In this document: in pieces, positions 20,728 through 32,178 of the stretch
Layout of the letters: every line of letters begins with the position of its first letter
Position numbering within the stretch: position 1 is the first letter of the stretch
Assembly: GCA_022393335.1 (NCBI GenBank)
Contig: JAJEKB010020704.1
Span: 492,614-556,613, forward strand
Origin: Macrotrachela quadricornifera
Taxonomy: Eukaryota; Rotifera; Eurotatoria; Philodinida; Philodinidae
DNA: 64,000 nt
Direction: 5' to 3'
Notes under the pieces: generated by a model
Told to the model about the DNA's origin: nothing
The model's database searches: none
Seen by the model: the letters and a program-made list of their open reading frames with translations, nothing else
Position numbers and translations under genes: made by a program

Positions 20728-22602
20728 CTTGCTAATACGCTACGAAACAATACGGTGATTCTCATTTTCTCTTCATCTCTCATATCTATCCTTCTCTCTA
20801 TTTACAGACATTGACCGAGCTGAATCTTCAGCACAACCGAATCGGAAATGTTGGAGCTCATTATCTAGCTAATATCTTACGGGATAATAAAGTGATTCTC
20901 ATTTTTCTTCCCATTTCTCTCATATCTATCTTTCTCTTTATTCACAGGCACTCATCACGTTGAAACTTGCCGATAATCAAATTGAAGAAGTTGGTGCTCA
21001 ATATCTCGCTGATGCCTTACGAGATAACAAGGTGATTCTCATTACCTCTTTATCTCTCTCTCTCTTTCTCATATTTATTTTTCTCTCTATTCACAGACAC
21101 TCACCACATTGGACCTTAGACGGAATCAAATCGGAGAGGTTGGTGCTCAATATCTCGCTAATGCCTTACAAGATAATAAGGTGATCCTCATTTTCCTCTT
21201 TATCTCTCTCTCATACTTATTTTTCTTTCTATTCACAGACACTCACCACACTGGACCTTGGTAGCACACATATCGGAGATAGCGAAGTTCAATATCTGGT
21301 TAATGCTTTGCGGAACAACAAAGTGATTTTCATTTTCTCTTCATCTTTTTCTCGTATCTATCTTCATCTCAATTCATAGACACTTACCATGTTGGACCTA
21401 CAGTACAATAGAATCGGAAGTATTGGAACTCAATCTCTCACTAATGCACTACAAATTAACAAGGTGATTTTCCTTTTCCTCTTCATCTCTCTCTCATATC
21501 TATCTTTCTTTTCATTCATAGACACTCACTCATTTGAATCTTGGTGGTAATGAAATACGAGATATTGGTGCTCAATATCTCGCTGATGCCTTACGGGATA
21601 ACAAGGTGATCCCCATTTTCCTCTTCATCACTCTCTCATATCTATTTTTCTCTCTATTCATAGACACTCACCACGCTGTTACTTGGCGTCAGTCAAATCG
21701 GAGATGTTGGAGCTCAGTATCTCGCTAATGCCTTACGAGATAACAAAGTGATTCTCATTTTTCTCTTCTTCTTTTTCTCATATCTATTTTTGTCATTATT
21801 CACAGACACTCACTATGTTGGACCTTCAGTACAATAAAATCGGAAGTGTTGGAACTCAATCTCTCACTAATGCATTAGGAGATAATCAGGTGATTTTTAT
21901 TTTCTCTTCATTTCTCTCTCATATCTATCTTTCTTTTCATTCACAGAAACTCACTCATTTGAACCTTGGTGGTAATGTAATAAGAGATATCGGTGCTCAA
22001 TATCTCGCTGATGCCTTACGAGATAACGAGGTGATCCTCATTTTCCTTTTCATCACCCTCTCATATCTATTTTTCTCTCTATTGACAGACACTCACCACG
22101 CTATCCCTTGGGATCAGTCAGATCGGAGATGTTGGCGCTCAATATCTCGCTGATGCCTTACGAGATAACAAAGTGATTCTCATTTTCTCTTCATCTCTTT
22201 GTCGCATGTATCTTTCTTTCCATTCACAGACACTCATTATGCTGTCCCTTCGCGTCAATCAAATCGGAGATGTTGGAGCTCAATATTTCGCTAATGCATT
22301 GCGAGATAACAGGGTGATTCTCGTTTTGTCTCTCTGATATTTATCTTTCTCTTTATTCACAGACACTTATCACTTTGGATCTTCATAAGAATCAAATTGG
22401 AGAAGTTGGCGCTCAATATCTCAATAATGCCTTACAAGATAACAAGGTGATCCACATCTTCCTCGTCATCTCTCTCTCTCTCTCTCATATCTATCTTTCT
22501 CTCTATTTACAGACACTCAAAGAATTGTATCTCTTCTAGAGTAACAATATTTATTCATCAGTTAAAGCGCAACTGCAGCAAAAAGATAGTCAATTGAGAT
22601 AA
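20728..22602 (+). CDS. Ribonuclease-inhibitor-type LRR gene, one 28-aa repeat per exon
   Basis: Twelve complete 84-nt exons start at 20808, 20948, 21097, 21239, 21380, 21522, 21664, 21806, 21947, 22089, 22230 and 22363, each encoding one 28-aa LRR of the type TLTxLxLxxNxIGDVGAQYLANALRDNK. All introns are phase 0, about 49-66 nt, begin GTGAT and end in CAG or TAG. A partial exon precedes (20728-20754, LANTLRNNT). The last exon (22513) reads TLKELYLF then TAG (22537-22539); the same frame continues for about 20 codons (SNNIYSSVKAQLQQKDSQLR) to TAA at 22600, so TAG may be an early stop. The repeat class is that of RNH1 and NLRC3-like proteins and makes a protein-binding solenoid. The N-terminal effector domain and start codon are not identified. 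Confidence 0.75.
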
Positions 22603-24876
22603 ATATTGCTTTTGAGGTGTTTTTTAATGGCTAATGAATAAAGAATTGCATTCGAATTATTCTTGATTTATTTGTATTCTATTTACGCATGCCTACCACC
22701 ATAAACACTTCTGCATAGGATGGCGCGATGGCCGTACATTATAGACAAGTCTCGTACCTTCCCGAGAGGAAGACGAAGACGAAGCGGTCTATTACATTAT
22801 CCTATTCGGTCAGTGTGTCTGAATTCGAGGTATTGTCCCTACTGGACAAAGCTCCGAAACATAAATCTACTGTTCCCCACTCTCTAAAGTAATTAAGACA
22901 TTGAGATAATTTTACCGTGTACGATGATGATGATAATGATTTAAAAGAGAAAAAAAAATTAAATTAAATGTAAGTATAAAAGAAGAGAAGGCAATAGTTT
23001 CATTGTAATAAAATGTGATCTGTAAATCATCGAATGATTTTATCGTAGTGTATCATTTCTATTTATTGATTATTTTTCTTATGTTGAATTTGAAGTGATT
23101 GAAAAGAAAGGATCACTCAAAATGATACTTGTTTGTCATTAGTTGACATTGTCATGTATAATAATTTGGTTATACACAATGAAAACAAAATACGTCGGCT
23201 GCCGATTGTTACCTTTGTTTTATTATTTTCACTCTCTTTCGTATGTGCATACATAGGGGTATTCAAAAGTAATCGCAACGATATGCTAGTACTACTTACA
23301 AAGTCTGATAAAAGATCCTTTTTACATATAATGATAGAGAAAAAAAAGCTCTATCTTTCTATGATATTTGATCACGATTGACCTAATATCGTTATGATAA
23401 AATTTCGATAAGATTTCATTTTACCATCATTGAATACGTTGTATTAATAAAAAAAAGAAATATCAAACACAAGATGCAGCGTGAAAAGTTCTATAATTTC
23501 CATCGAATTGTTTATTTTCTAAGTGCATTTTCTGCTTTCAAAAAGGAACAAAAGTCTGAGTGACCAAATTTTGACGATACAAAAACGAGATTTTCTTTCT
23601 TAGAGAAAGATGTGTACGTTTTATCCTATCGTATTTTTGTATAGTTTTCTTTGGAAAATGTCAAGTTTTTCACGCAAAATTATATTAAACTATATCCAGC
23701 ACACTAAGAGAATGGTATAGTATTTGTGTGCATTTGTTACTATATCTATGTTTATCTTATTATTAGATAATACAGTGAACGTTTGCATTAGGATTTATAT
23801 AAGATTTTAGTGACGACGATTTTTTTGTACAAGTTTGTGTATGATCAGATACAATTATATAAAAATAATTTATTAAATGACTCGAAGAGAATCGAAGATT
23901 GAAAAGTAAGATCAGCCGAGCAGTTTAAAGATCCGAATAGAGATGCTGATATATGGGAGTTACTCACATCGCCATTATATCGTTGCTGGATAAAGTGAAA
24001 GCCAACATTTTAAAAATCTGAATCGACCATCTGAAAGAATCGAATCGATTTTCTCAATATTGTATCTCGAACGACGAATAAAAACTCATTCCTTTTAAAA
24101 ATTCCATCAATTCCTACAATATTTTCTTGATGATGTCCTATAAAATATAATTAGACTTTATTGCTCAAATTTGGGTGGATATAGCTTATCAAATTTTATT
24201 TATTGACATATAATGGGTGAATTTATATATAAATTAAGTATGACTCGAGATATTTTTCGACCAATTCAAATACTTGTTCAGATATGTAATCAGAAACGAA
24301 AATTCAAATGATATATTAGAAGTTCATATTGTGTTTAGACTTGTTTCCATATTTCACTGAAATATATGCTGAATTTTTTACCACAAAGAGACAACAAATA
24401 TTAAAATACCATGAGTAAATATCAAGTTAAGCGACTTATTTCTTCTCTAGATATAGGCCTGCCAAAATTAAAAATCTCACTATAGAATACGTGATAAAGA
24501 AACTTTTAGTAATGCAGCTATGAGAAATCCGACTTTTTATCTCACTCTATAGATTAATTAACTTGTGAGCTTTATACTTCCAAAGCGAGTCGACTTAAAA
24601 AAATTGATCTTTTGAAAATGTTTAAGCAGCAATATAATGTAATATCTATAAAATCATTTTCATTGAAAATCAATTAAGAGAGTCCGATCTATTTTTAAGT
24701 TATGCTTGGAATGTCAATGATATAATATGCATACAACTGATTCTTAGGTATAGAAATTCATACTGGCATGTGAATCAAAAGTAATTATTAATCCTTGTAC
24801 AAGATTTATGTTGGCACATTCTCAAATGAAAGAATAAAAGAACTCGCGAATTCTTATTAAAGTAAAAGAAACTATA
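22603..24876. other. Long intergenic region
   Basis: 2.3 kb without a convincing gene. A short island with more G and C (22690-22860, GGATGGCGCGATGGCCG...) stands out from the AT-rich background. It has no coding frame and does not fold into an RNA class I recognise. Confidence 0.4.
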
Positions 24877-25653
24877 TTACAACTGAAAAAATTTACTTAA
24901 TAATGTTTTTAAATTGATCATACTCATTATCGATAGAAAATCATTTTTCAAGATAATCATGTCTTTAAATGTTTCAATAATTGGTTTTTTTACACCGATT
25001 TCTTCACGCATAACAGTGTTACTTAACCAATTAAGTCCTTCATCTATACCATCACCAGAAATGGCACAAGTCGTTTTTAAAAACCATTTGGCATTTTTAG
25101 GAAATTTTTCTACATTAAGTTTGTCTCGAATTTCATAGACTGTCATTGCATTTGATAAATCTTGTTTATTAACAAAAATAAGAATAGGTTTTCCTTGAAG
25201 TTCTTCTTTACATATCATTAAATGTAATTGTTCACGTGCTTCAAAAATTCTATCTCGATCATTTGAATCAATAACAAAAATGAGTGCAGTACTATTTTGA
25301 TAGTAATCTTTCCATAATGGACGAGTTCCAGCACGTCCACCAATGTCTAATGCTGTCATAACAATATTACAATATGTTACTGTTTCATCAATATTAAAAT
25401 CAATTGTTGGTATAGTTGTAATAATTCCATCAAGTTTTAATTTATTTAGAATGTTTTTTTTACCTAAATCAGATAAATTGAAAAGAGAATTTTGAAATAT
25501 TTATATAAATTTATTTTCTCTATTACGAGTTATATGATTAGAAAAAAGAACTAACGGATACATACCAGCTCCATTAAGACCACTAATAATTACACGTAAA
25601 TCTTTTCCGTCATTACGAAAATAACTCGACATTTTATTCCAAGACGTACCCAT
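24877..25653 (-). CDS. ARF-family small GTPase, divergent nucleotide site
   Basis: Exons 25653-25566 and 25463-24877 join across a 102-nt intron (GTATGT...TTTAG) to give 224 aa. The start at 25653 leaves Gly2 (MGTSW), the ARF myristoylation signal. The ARF core is clear: IPTIDFNIDETV (switch 1), DIGGRAGTRPLW (switch 2), VIDSNDRDRI, VNKQDLSNA (G4), TCAISGDG (G5). Two key residues differ. The P-loop reads GLNGAGKKN instead of GLDAAGKTT, so the Mg-binding Thr is Lys; and the switch-2 Gln (DVGGQ) is Arg. The C-terminus extends about 40 residues beyond the usual ~181. It probably acts on membranes, but ordinary GTP cycling is doubtful (inference). Confidence 0.8.
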
Positions 25654-26090
25654 TCGTGTAAATAATTTTTCTCTTCGTTATTTTTGTTACAATTGCTGCT
25701 ATTCGACTAAAGACATTTATTTTTTCATTTTCCATTATATAATGAGTCAATCAGCAACGTGGCATATAGATTCTTATTATAGCCACGTATTCAAATCATT
25801 ACATGACAAGTATTGCACAATAACAAAATGGAAATTTTGTCGTTTCTCTGATTTTTATTGGTTAAAAAATAAGCTTAGAAAAGATCTGAAATCGATGTTA
25901 AGTTAAAAATTCTTTCCTTGATAGCAATTCAAATACCATCTCATTATAAACAAACTGATCGATTGCTCTAGAAAATTTATCTAATTTTTGTGAGTACAGA
26001 TGTTTGCAAAAAAAATTTTTTTTTAAACCAATTCCATTATTCAAATCATGATAGTTTCGATAATAATATTTCAAATAAAATTTTATTCAA
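25654..26090. other. Gap between two minus-strand genes
   Basis: 437 bases holding the promoter region of the ARF-like gene and the 3' flank of the oxidoreductase gene. No other feature seen. Confidence 0.4.
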
Positions 26091-27308
26091 TTATTTTTCA
26101 TGAACAATTTCAATAATAATTTTTCCAATAGTACGACGATTCATTTGTAAATAAAATGCTTCTTGAATTCCTTCTTCTGTAAATGGTAAACGATTAGCTA
26201 TTATCACCTTGAGTTTATTATCTTCATAATATTGTGATAATAATTCAAGTTTTTGACTACTATTAGGAAATCTAATCCAGAATAATTCTCTACCATTTTC
26301 AAATAAATTAATATTAAAAAATCGTTTTATATGTGCAAAAATCCAATCTGTTAAAATACCTCCAATAAAAATATACATTCCACGAATTAATTTCGGTTTA
26401 GCATTGCGAATTCGAGTTTCATAATCAAATTTTGAATCTCTTGGATCATGTGATGATACACAATCAAAAACTAAATCAAAATAACCATGACGTAATGTAA
26501 TAGCCTGTAAATCCTCTATTATATCTACAGATTGATCATAGAAAATAACATCATCTGCACCAAGATTCATAACAAAATTTCCATTCCGTGAACTAGTTAT
26601 TGTAGTTACTCTTGCTCCTTTTATTTTAGCTATTTGTATGGCAACATGACCAGTTCCACCTGACCCACCAATAATGAGAATATGTTGTCCATTCATTAAA
26701 TAATTATCTTCGAAAGCTTGTAAAACTGTTAAACCAACTAAAGGTATTGCAGATGCTTCTGAAAATGTTATATTTTTGGGTTTATGACAGATAAAATCAG
26801 TTGGTGCACGTACATATTCAGCAAATGAACCTTGAAATGGAGGAATTGTTCCAAAAATTGCATCACCCGATTTGAATTTACAACCTGGAGGAGCTTCCAC
26901 TACTACACCACTAAAATCAATTCCACAAATTCGATTCTCAACAAACCATTTTACTAAAGGTAAACAAAAATGTGGTAATTTATCTCCATAAAGAAATTTT
27001 GCATCTACAGGATTGACACCAACACAATATACACGACATAATACCCATTGACGATTATTTAATTCACCATAAGGTCCACCCATTTTAGGAAATAACCAAC
27101 GTAATATACACATTATATAACTAATACAACTATAAATAATATTTATTATTTGAAATTGTAAATAACGGATTGTATTAGTAGAAGTTGGATCATATATTGT
27201 TGATGTTAATCTTGGACGTGGAACAGTAGTAAGTTTAACACCATTGAGAGAGTTAGTTGAATAAACAGCAGCTTGCATTTTAAGATTTTTTACGAAATAT
27301 TCTTTCAT
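26091..27308 (-). CDS. MDR-family quinone oxidoreductase-like protein
   Basis: An uninterrupted 405-codon frame; a start at the second Met (27278, MQAAVYSTN) is equally likely because MDR proteins usually begin there. The GroES-like half contains VNPVDAKF and CGIDFSGVVVEAP; the Rossmann half has the dinucleotide loop GGSGGTGHVAIQIAK and LGADDVIFYD, as in quinone reductase/RTN4IP1-type enzymes that use NADPH. Catalytic-zinc ligands of alcohol dehydrogenases are absent. An unusual hydrophobic insertion after residue about 50 (IINIIYSCISYIMCILRWLF) looks like a membrane anchor, so the enzyme may be membrane-attached. No intron. Substrate unknown. Confidence 0.8.
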   Translation of the reverse strand: MKEYFVKNLKMQAAVYSTNSLNGVKLTTVPRPRLTSTIYDPTSTNTIRYLQFQIINIIYSCISYIMCILRWLFPKMGGPYGELNNRQWVLCRVYCVGVNPVDAKFLYGDKLPHFCLPLVKWFVENRICGIDFSGVVVEAPPGCKFKSGDAIFGTIPPFQGSFAEYVRAPTDFICHKPKNITFSEASAIPLVGLTVLQAFEDNYLMNGQHILIIGGSGGTGHVAIQIAKIKGARVTTITSSRNGNFVMNLGADDVIFYDQSVDIIEDLQAITLRHGYFDLVFDCVSSHDPRDSKFDYETRIRNAKPKLIRGMYIFIGGILTDWIFAHIKRFFNINLFENGRELFWIRFPNSSQKLELLSQYYEDNKLKVIIANRLPFTEEGIQEAFYLQMNRRTIGKIIIEIVHEK

Positions 27309-28672
27309 TTTATTATCTTCTCATATGAATTAGAAACAAAAAAAAACTACAACAAGATAAGAATAAAACAAAACAAACATGTATTGCATTTTACACCATT
27401 TAATATTCTTCTCTACATTATCTTTAACAAAAGAATTGATGCATTTTTTATATAGGTCAACACATCGAGTGATTAAAACACCTTTTTTTCTATTAAAATT
27501 CTAAACAAAACTTTAAACGGTTACAACGAAATATTGTTTAAGATCTATTTTAAAAAATTTAATGATCTGTTTTGATTAGAACTGGTTTTATCTTGAAAAA
27601 TTTTCAAGTGTGGATTTCTTTCGATATATTTCAAAAATAAACAAAATCTTTCACAAAGATTCAGTTTGAAAATAATTGTAAAATTTCTCAATTCTTTCCG
27701 ACAATAGATAGCTACATAAAAAACTGCTCTTTAAAATGGTAATCATAGAAATCCATCTTCTTCCTTCTTCCTTTTTCGGTCGGGAGTGTTTACTGTCTAA
27801 GTAATTAAAGCATTTATGACCTAATCACTATTGATTCGACCAATGCCCACTGTTCATTGGATCTGCCTGATAACATGAACATTATCTGGATTTCTTGTGA
27901 TAGCAATGATCGAGATCTTAAGCAAGATTGTAGTAATAATGTAGTGTGAAATCGCCATGAAACAATACAAATATGAAACCTATGAAAAATTAAAAATCAA
28001 TACGTAAGAACTATGTAGCATATGTGCCACTTGCAACAAGAACAGTAATAAGTATGCACCGAAGTATTACGTGTGAAAATATGTAATACAAATGATGAAA
28101 ACAGCTACGTCCAATTGAAGAAGGACGGATATCTGGCATGCAGTAAGGACCATCGATGGCTATTTGTAGTAATGTTAGTTGTTACAGCAATAGTGTAACA
28201 AAAGTAAAGCTATCTCTTTTCGAACTCTTCGCCTTTTTTTGTTAGCAATCATTCTTACCTTGTTGATTTTAAAGTGTCTATTATATGACAATCTATGAGC
28301 CTCTCTGTTGATATCTGCTTAAAAGAAGAAAAGTGAAATGAGTATAGAGGTGAAACTATATGTATCTTGTTGTTTATCGATATTGCTTCTTGCTACAGTT
28401 AATAATCTTTCAAATTTTAGCTAAAATTAAATATAAAATGCCTGAGTTTTCTATTTCTTGTTCATAGGTAAGATCAATTCATGTTTTTTTTAAGGTTGAA
28501 CTGTGCCGAGTCCAGCAAGTTAAAACTTTCTTAAAATACTTAATCAAAAATAGTTGATACCTATCAAACAAGTATTATCAAATATTTTCTTTTCAATTTA
28601 TTGCAGTTAAAAGTTTAGAATAAAAAACGCATAACATATTGACAAAGAAGTGTGATAGTTGATTTAGTTTTG
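27309..28672. other. Intergenic region
   Basis: AT-rich with no supported gene. It separates the MDR gene (start near 27.3 kb) from the stop of the FAD oxidase, both on the minus strand. Confidence 0.4.
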
Positions 28673-31600
28673 TTAAAATCTAAATCCTCCAGTAAGGTTC
28701 ATGACACTGTCGGTATCCCATGCTCTACGAATGCTTTGAAGTCGCGGAAGATTGTCACCGTACATCTCAGATAATGGAGTAGTGTCGAGAGCATAATTCG
28801 GATAACGAATTTGTATTGTGCCATTAGTATTTTGTTTATCACTGAGTGTTGCTTGTAAAATAGCGTCTGCTGATAATTTAATCTCATTGATAAAATAGTC
28901 ATCATCCGCAGGCAATCGCCAGCTGAACTGAAGGAAGATAGGAAGAAGTGGAGTAGACGATGGGTAATGTGGGTATGCACCACCCTGTGACTTGTCGAAA
29001 TATGTTGATAGAAATGGTTCTGCAGTAAATGAGACGAATGCATCGAGCTTCGAGTCAAACTTTGCAGCATTATAAATGGTCTGGTTCTTAACTTCTTGAA
29101 GCACTCGATCAGTCAGGTTTGTCACTGAGACTGTATGAAAGCGACCGCTAGAATTATAACAATATGATAGTACATTTTGAAACGTAACCGACTACAAAAA
29201 CATTTTCGCTAACTTCTAGTTATTTGAAAAATTTATAGTCTTTCATACTATATAAAATTGAAAAATATACTCTTGTACTAAAACAATTCTCATTTGATCC
29301 CATGCAAACAACTTTATTGATACGAGATAGTGACTTACCGTCGGCCATCGGTAACATAGATGGGCACCACTTTAACGAATGAAAGAAAGGAGCGAGTTTT
29401 GAGAGTTCCCATATGAGGGATACTTGTAAACTTCTTGAAGATATTTTCAGGAGCTGTTGGCGCGTCATAGAAGAGGGTAAGATCAAAAGTAACCAGCCCT
29501 GTTTGATGTGTGAACGAGACCAAGACTTCTGCTTTCGGATCTTTGTTACTATCTCGAAAGTCCATCACAGCTTTCAAGACATTGTCAAATTGATGTACAT
29601 CAATATAAACGAGAAGGCCACCATAGACTAGGGTTTGTGGGTGGGCACGCAGTTTAAAATTGGTCACGATACCAAAATTGTTGAAACCACCTTTCAGTCC
29701 GAAAAAAATGTCTGGATACGAGTCATTAGTCACATTTACAATTGTACCATTTGGTGTGACAAGCTAAAATAAAATGTCGAAATAGAAATAGTGTTATTAA
29801 GAAACGTAGTAATCAATTTTAAATATTTAAAGTGCTCTTCTCTCTCCTGCAGATCATGCAAGATTATATGAATAGTGTCTCAGAGTCTTCCCTGTTTGAA
29901 TTAGTTGTCAAATGTATACTTTTAGCACGGAATTTTAGCTCTTATACGTATCATGTTCTTGAAAGCCCATGATTATTTTTCATAAATAGAATAATCATTT
30001 AGTTCTTACTTCGTATCCAATCACATTGTCAATAGCGAGACCAAATTGGTTTGATTTCCATGAATAACCACCACCGAGTGTAAATCCAGCAACACCAACA
30101 CCGGAGACACGACCGCCAATGACATTGATATTGTGCGGTTCAAGTACCTTGTACACATCGTCCCAGATGAGTCCTGGGCCCACATCAACTGTCTGATTGT
30201 CCGCATGGACAACGACGTTAGAAAAGCGCTTCATAGCGATATGAACGCCTGTTGTCGAACTGAATCCGGGATTTGTGCTATGTCCACCGCCTTTGACAGC
30301 AAAGGGAACTCGAGCTTCACGAATAATTTTCATCTATATATCAATATTTCTGGTATTATCAATCATGATAGATATCCATTTCACTTACAATCGTTGCCAC
30401 ATCAGCAGCTGTTGCGGGCTCAACACTACAAACAGGATTTTCAGTCGATGATGTGGCATAGTGCTTGATGTCCTCAAAGTAATTTGGATCGGGCCAATAG
30501 AACACTTGTGAGTCAGAGCTAATATTGTTTTTGATACTTTGACAAACATCCGTAGTTTTGACATGGTTGCCTATAAATCATCATTATTTTTTTTTTGAAT
30601 TACGTATTATATCCGCAGAAAATCTTAGAAGATGTTTGAAACCGTCGAAATTTGTAGAAAAATACTGAAAAATTCTAGTAATAATTTTGGATTTAATCTT
30701 TAGCCTTTGGTCTGGCCCAAACCGATACACATATTCTACTTCATTAACATATTCGACTCAACTGTGCTGCCTTTAGTAGTTTACTTGAGTTCTTTACTCC
30801 ATGAACTCATGCTTATCACTAAAAAACTCAAGACAAAAAAATTTATTACAATCAGAAGGTGCATCATCTGTCGACATTGCGCGTAGATCCTTCTTTTTTT
30901 TCGAGCTTGTGATCAGCGAGTTTGCACTTCGAATGACTTGCTGATTGTTGTCTAGGACCAGATGTTAGCTTCTCGATTGACGTGTCAAGCAGTAAAGACC
31001 GGACAAGATTCTCACGAAACTGTAGAATGGCCACTTTACTTTTCGTGTAATTTCCTTGTTATCAGTAACTTCATCAGAACTGTCAAATCCAATGTACATT
31101 CTATCAATATCCTCATCCAGTGATCTTACTTCACTAAGTAAGCTAGCACTATCTTCTCTATCGGTTTCTTCAAACGACATGTGAACTGTTTCAAAATTTC
31201 GGTCGTATTTACATACAAGACGATGGAGAGAAAAAAGCTGAAAACTTCCTTCATTTTTTTTGTACATGCTTCGTATAATATGAAAAAGAACGAAGAAGTA
31301 ACGTAGAGCGATTATTCAGTTAGTCAGAAAAAAATGACTCATTATGTTGTAATATAAAGAAGATAACGAAAGCGTCATTATGTGCATTTATTAGAAGTTA
31401 AGTGTCTATGAAAATGAACATCTCGAACAAAATTTTCTAAGAAAACTGAATCGGATCGAATGTGTTAGAGTAGTATCAATTTCTACTATCAAAGTTTCGG
31501 AAATAGAGTTGGCAGTAACTTTTTTTTTAGTTTTATGCGTTTCTTATAAAACCTTGGATAATTGCCATTACTTGCATTTGCAAGTAGTGGACAACTTGAA

Positions 31601-32178
31601 ATATTTACAAATGTTTGTGAATATTAGAGTTGGATTCGATTGGGTCAAGATAAATTAACCAATTTCAAACGGCACATACGGTAAACAGGAATGTTAGCTG
31701 AGATAATGGCTTCGTACTATTCAATTTTGAGAGAGCTCGTATAGGTTTGCCGAAAAGAACGCTTAGTCTTTGAACAAGTCAATTTGAAGGGTCAAAAATG
31801 ATGTCTAGTCTCTTAGGCTAGTACAGTTTCATATCATAAGTTCAGATTCATCAGATTAAAACTAATGTGGAACTACTCGGTCTCTTAGTCGCTCGGGCTT
31901 CCATATCGAGCACTGATGAATAAATACACAAGTTCTTTTATTCAAATGTAAGTATTTTCGGACATGAAAAATCGATGTTAATTTCCGATTAAAAGAAAAA
32001 AATACTCACTAGCAGAATTCTTCATAGCAGGGATGGAAGGAGAAGCACTGGTAAATGACAGCAGCATCACAAGCCCGCTGTAGATGATCCATAGAGTCTT
32101 CAAGATGACAGCTTGACTGCAACAATGTCTTTATCAATGTGAGAATTATTGCTATAGACTAACTTACTTTTGGGTCAT
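28673..32178 (-). CDS. Secreted FAD-dependent oxidoreductase, BBE/6-hydroxynicotine oxidase-like
   Basis: Six exons fit in phase: 32178-32168, 32116-32010, 30570-30389, 30333-30010, 29763-29339 and 29147-28673, total 507 aa, the usual size for this family. The first two exons encode a signal peptide (MTQNQAVILKTLW...LVMLLSFTSA). FAD_binding_4 features follow: the flavin-linking His in VKGGGHS (about residue 118) and VSGVGVAGFTLGGGYS. The Cys used for a second covalent link in plant BBE enzymes is not present (GGRVSG), implying single attachment. The C-terminal BBE domain is clear (PNYALDTTPLSEMYGDNLPR, then LQSIRRAWDTDSVM). It probably oxidises a secondary metabolite or sugar, producing H2O2. 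Intron 2 (30571-32009) contains a decayed piggyBac copy. The family is typical of fungi, plants and bacteria, so horizontal origin is plausible. Confidence 0.85.
30785..31467 (-). mobile_element. Internally deleted piggyBac copy in intron 2 of the FAD oxidase
   Basis: On the minus strand, MSFEETDREDSASLLSEV (from 31180) matches the N-terminus of the 9256 transposase, and QFRENLVRSLLLDTSIEKL plus GPRQQSASHSKCKLADHKLE match its C-terminal part, with the catalytic core between them missing. The left end reads CTAACACATTCGATCCGATTCAG near 31467, a decayed version of TTAACACATTGGGCACGATTCG. The right end is not clean. This is a second, older member of the same element family. Confidence 0.65.

Noticed and set aside
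22690..22860. GC-richer island considered as a structured RNA or ribozyme
   Set aside because: GAAAC occurs but no hammerhead core (CTGATGA) or tRNA-like fold accompanies it.
28699..29070. 123-codon minus-strand frame
   Set aside because: A different phase of the last exon of the FAD oxidase, whose own frame carries the BBE domain.
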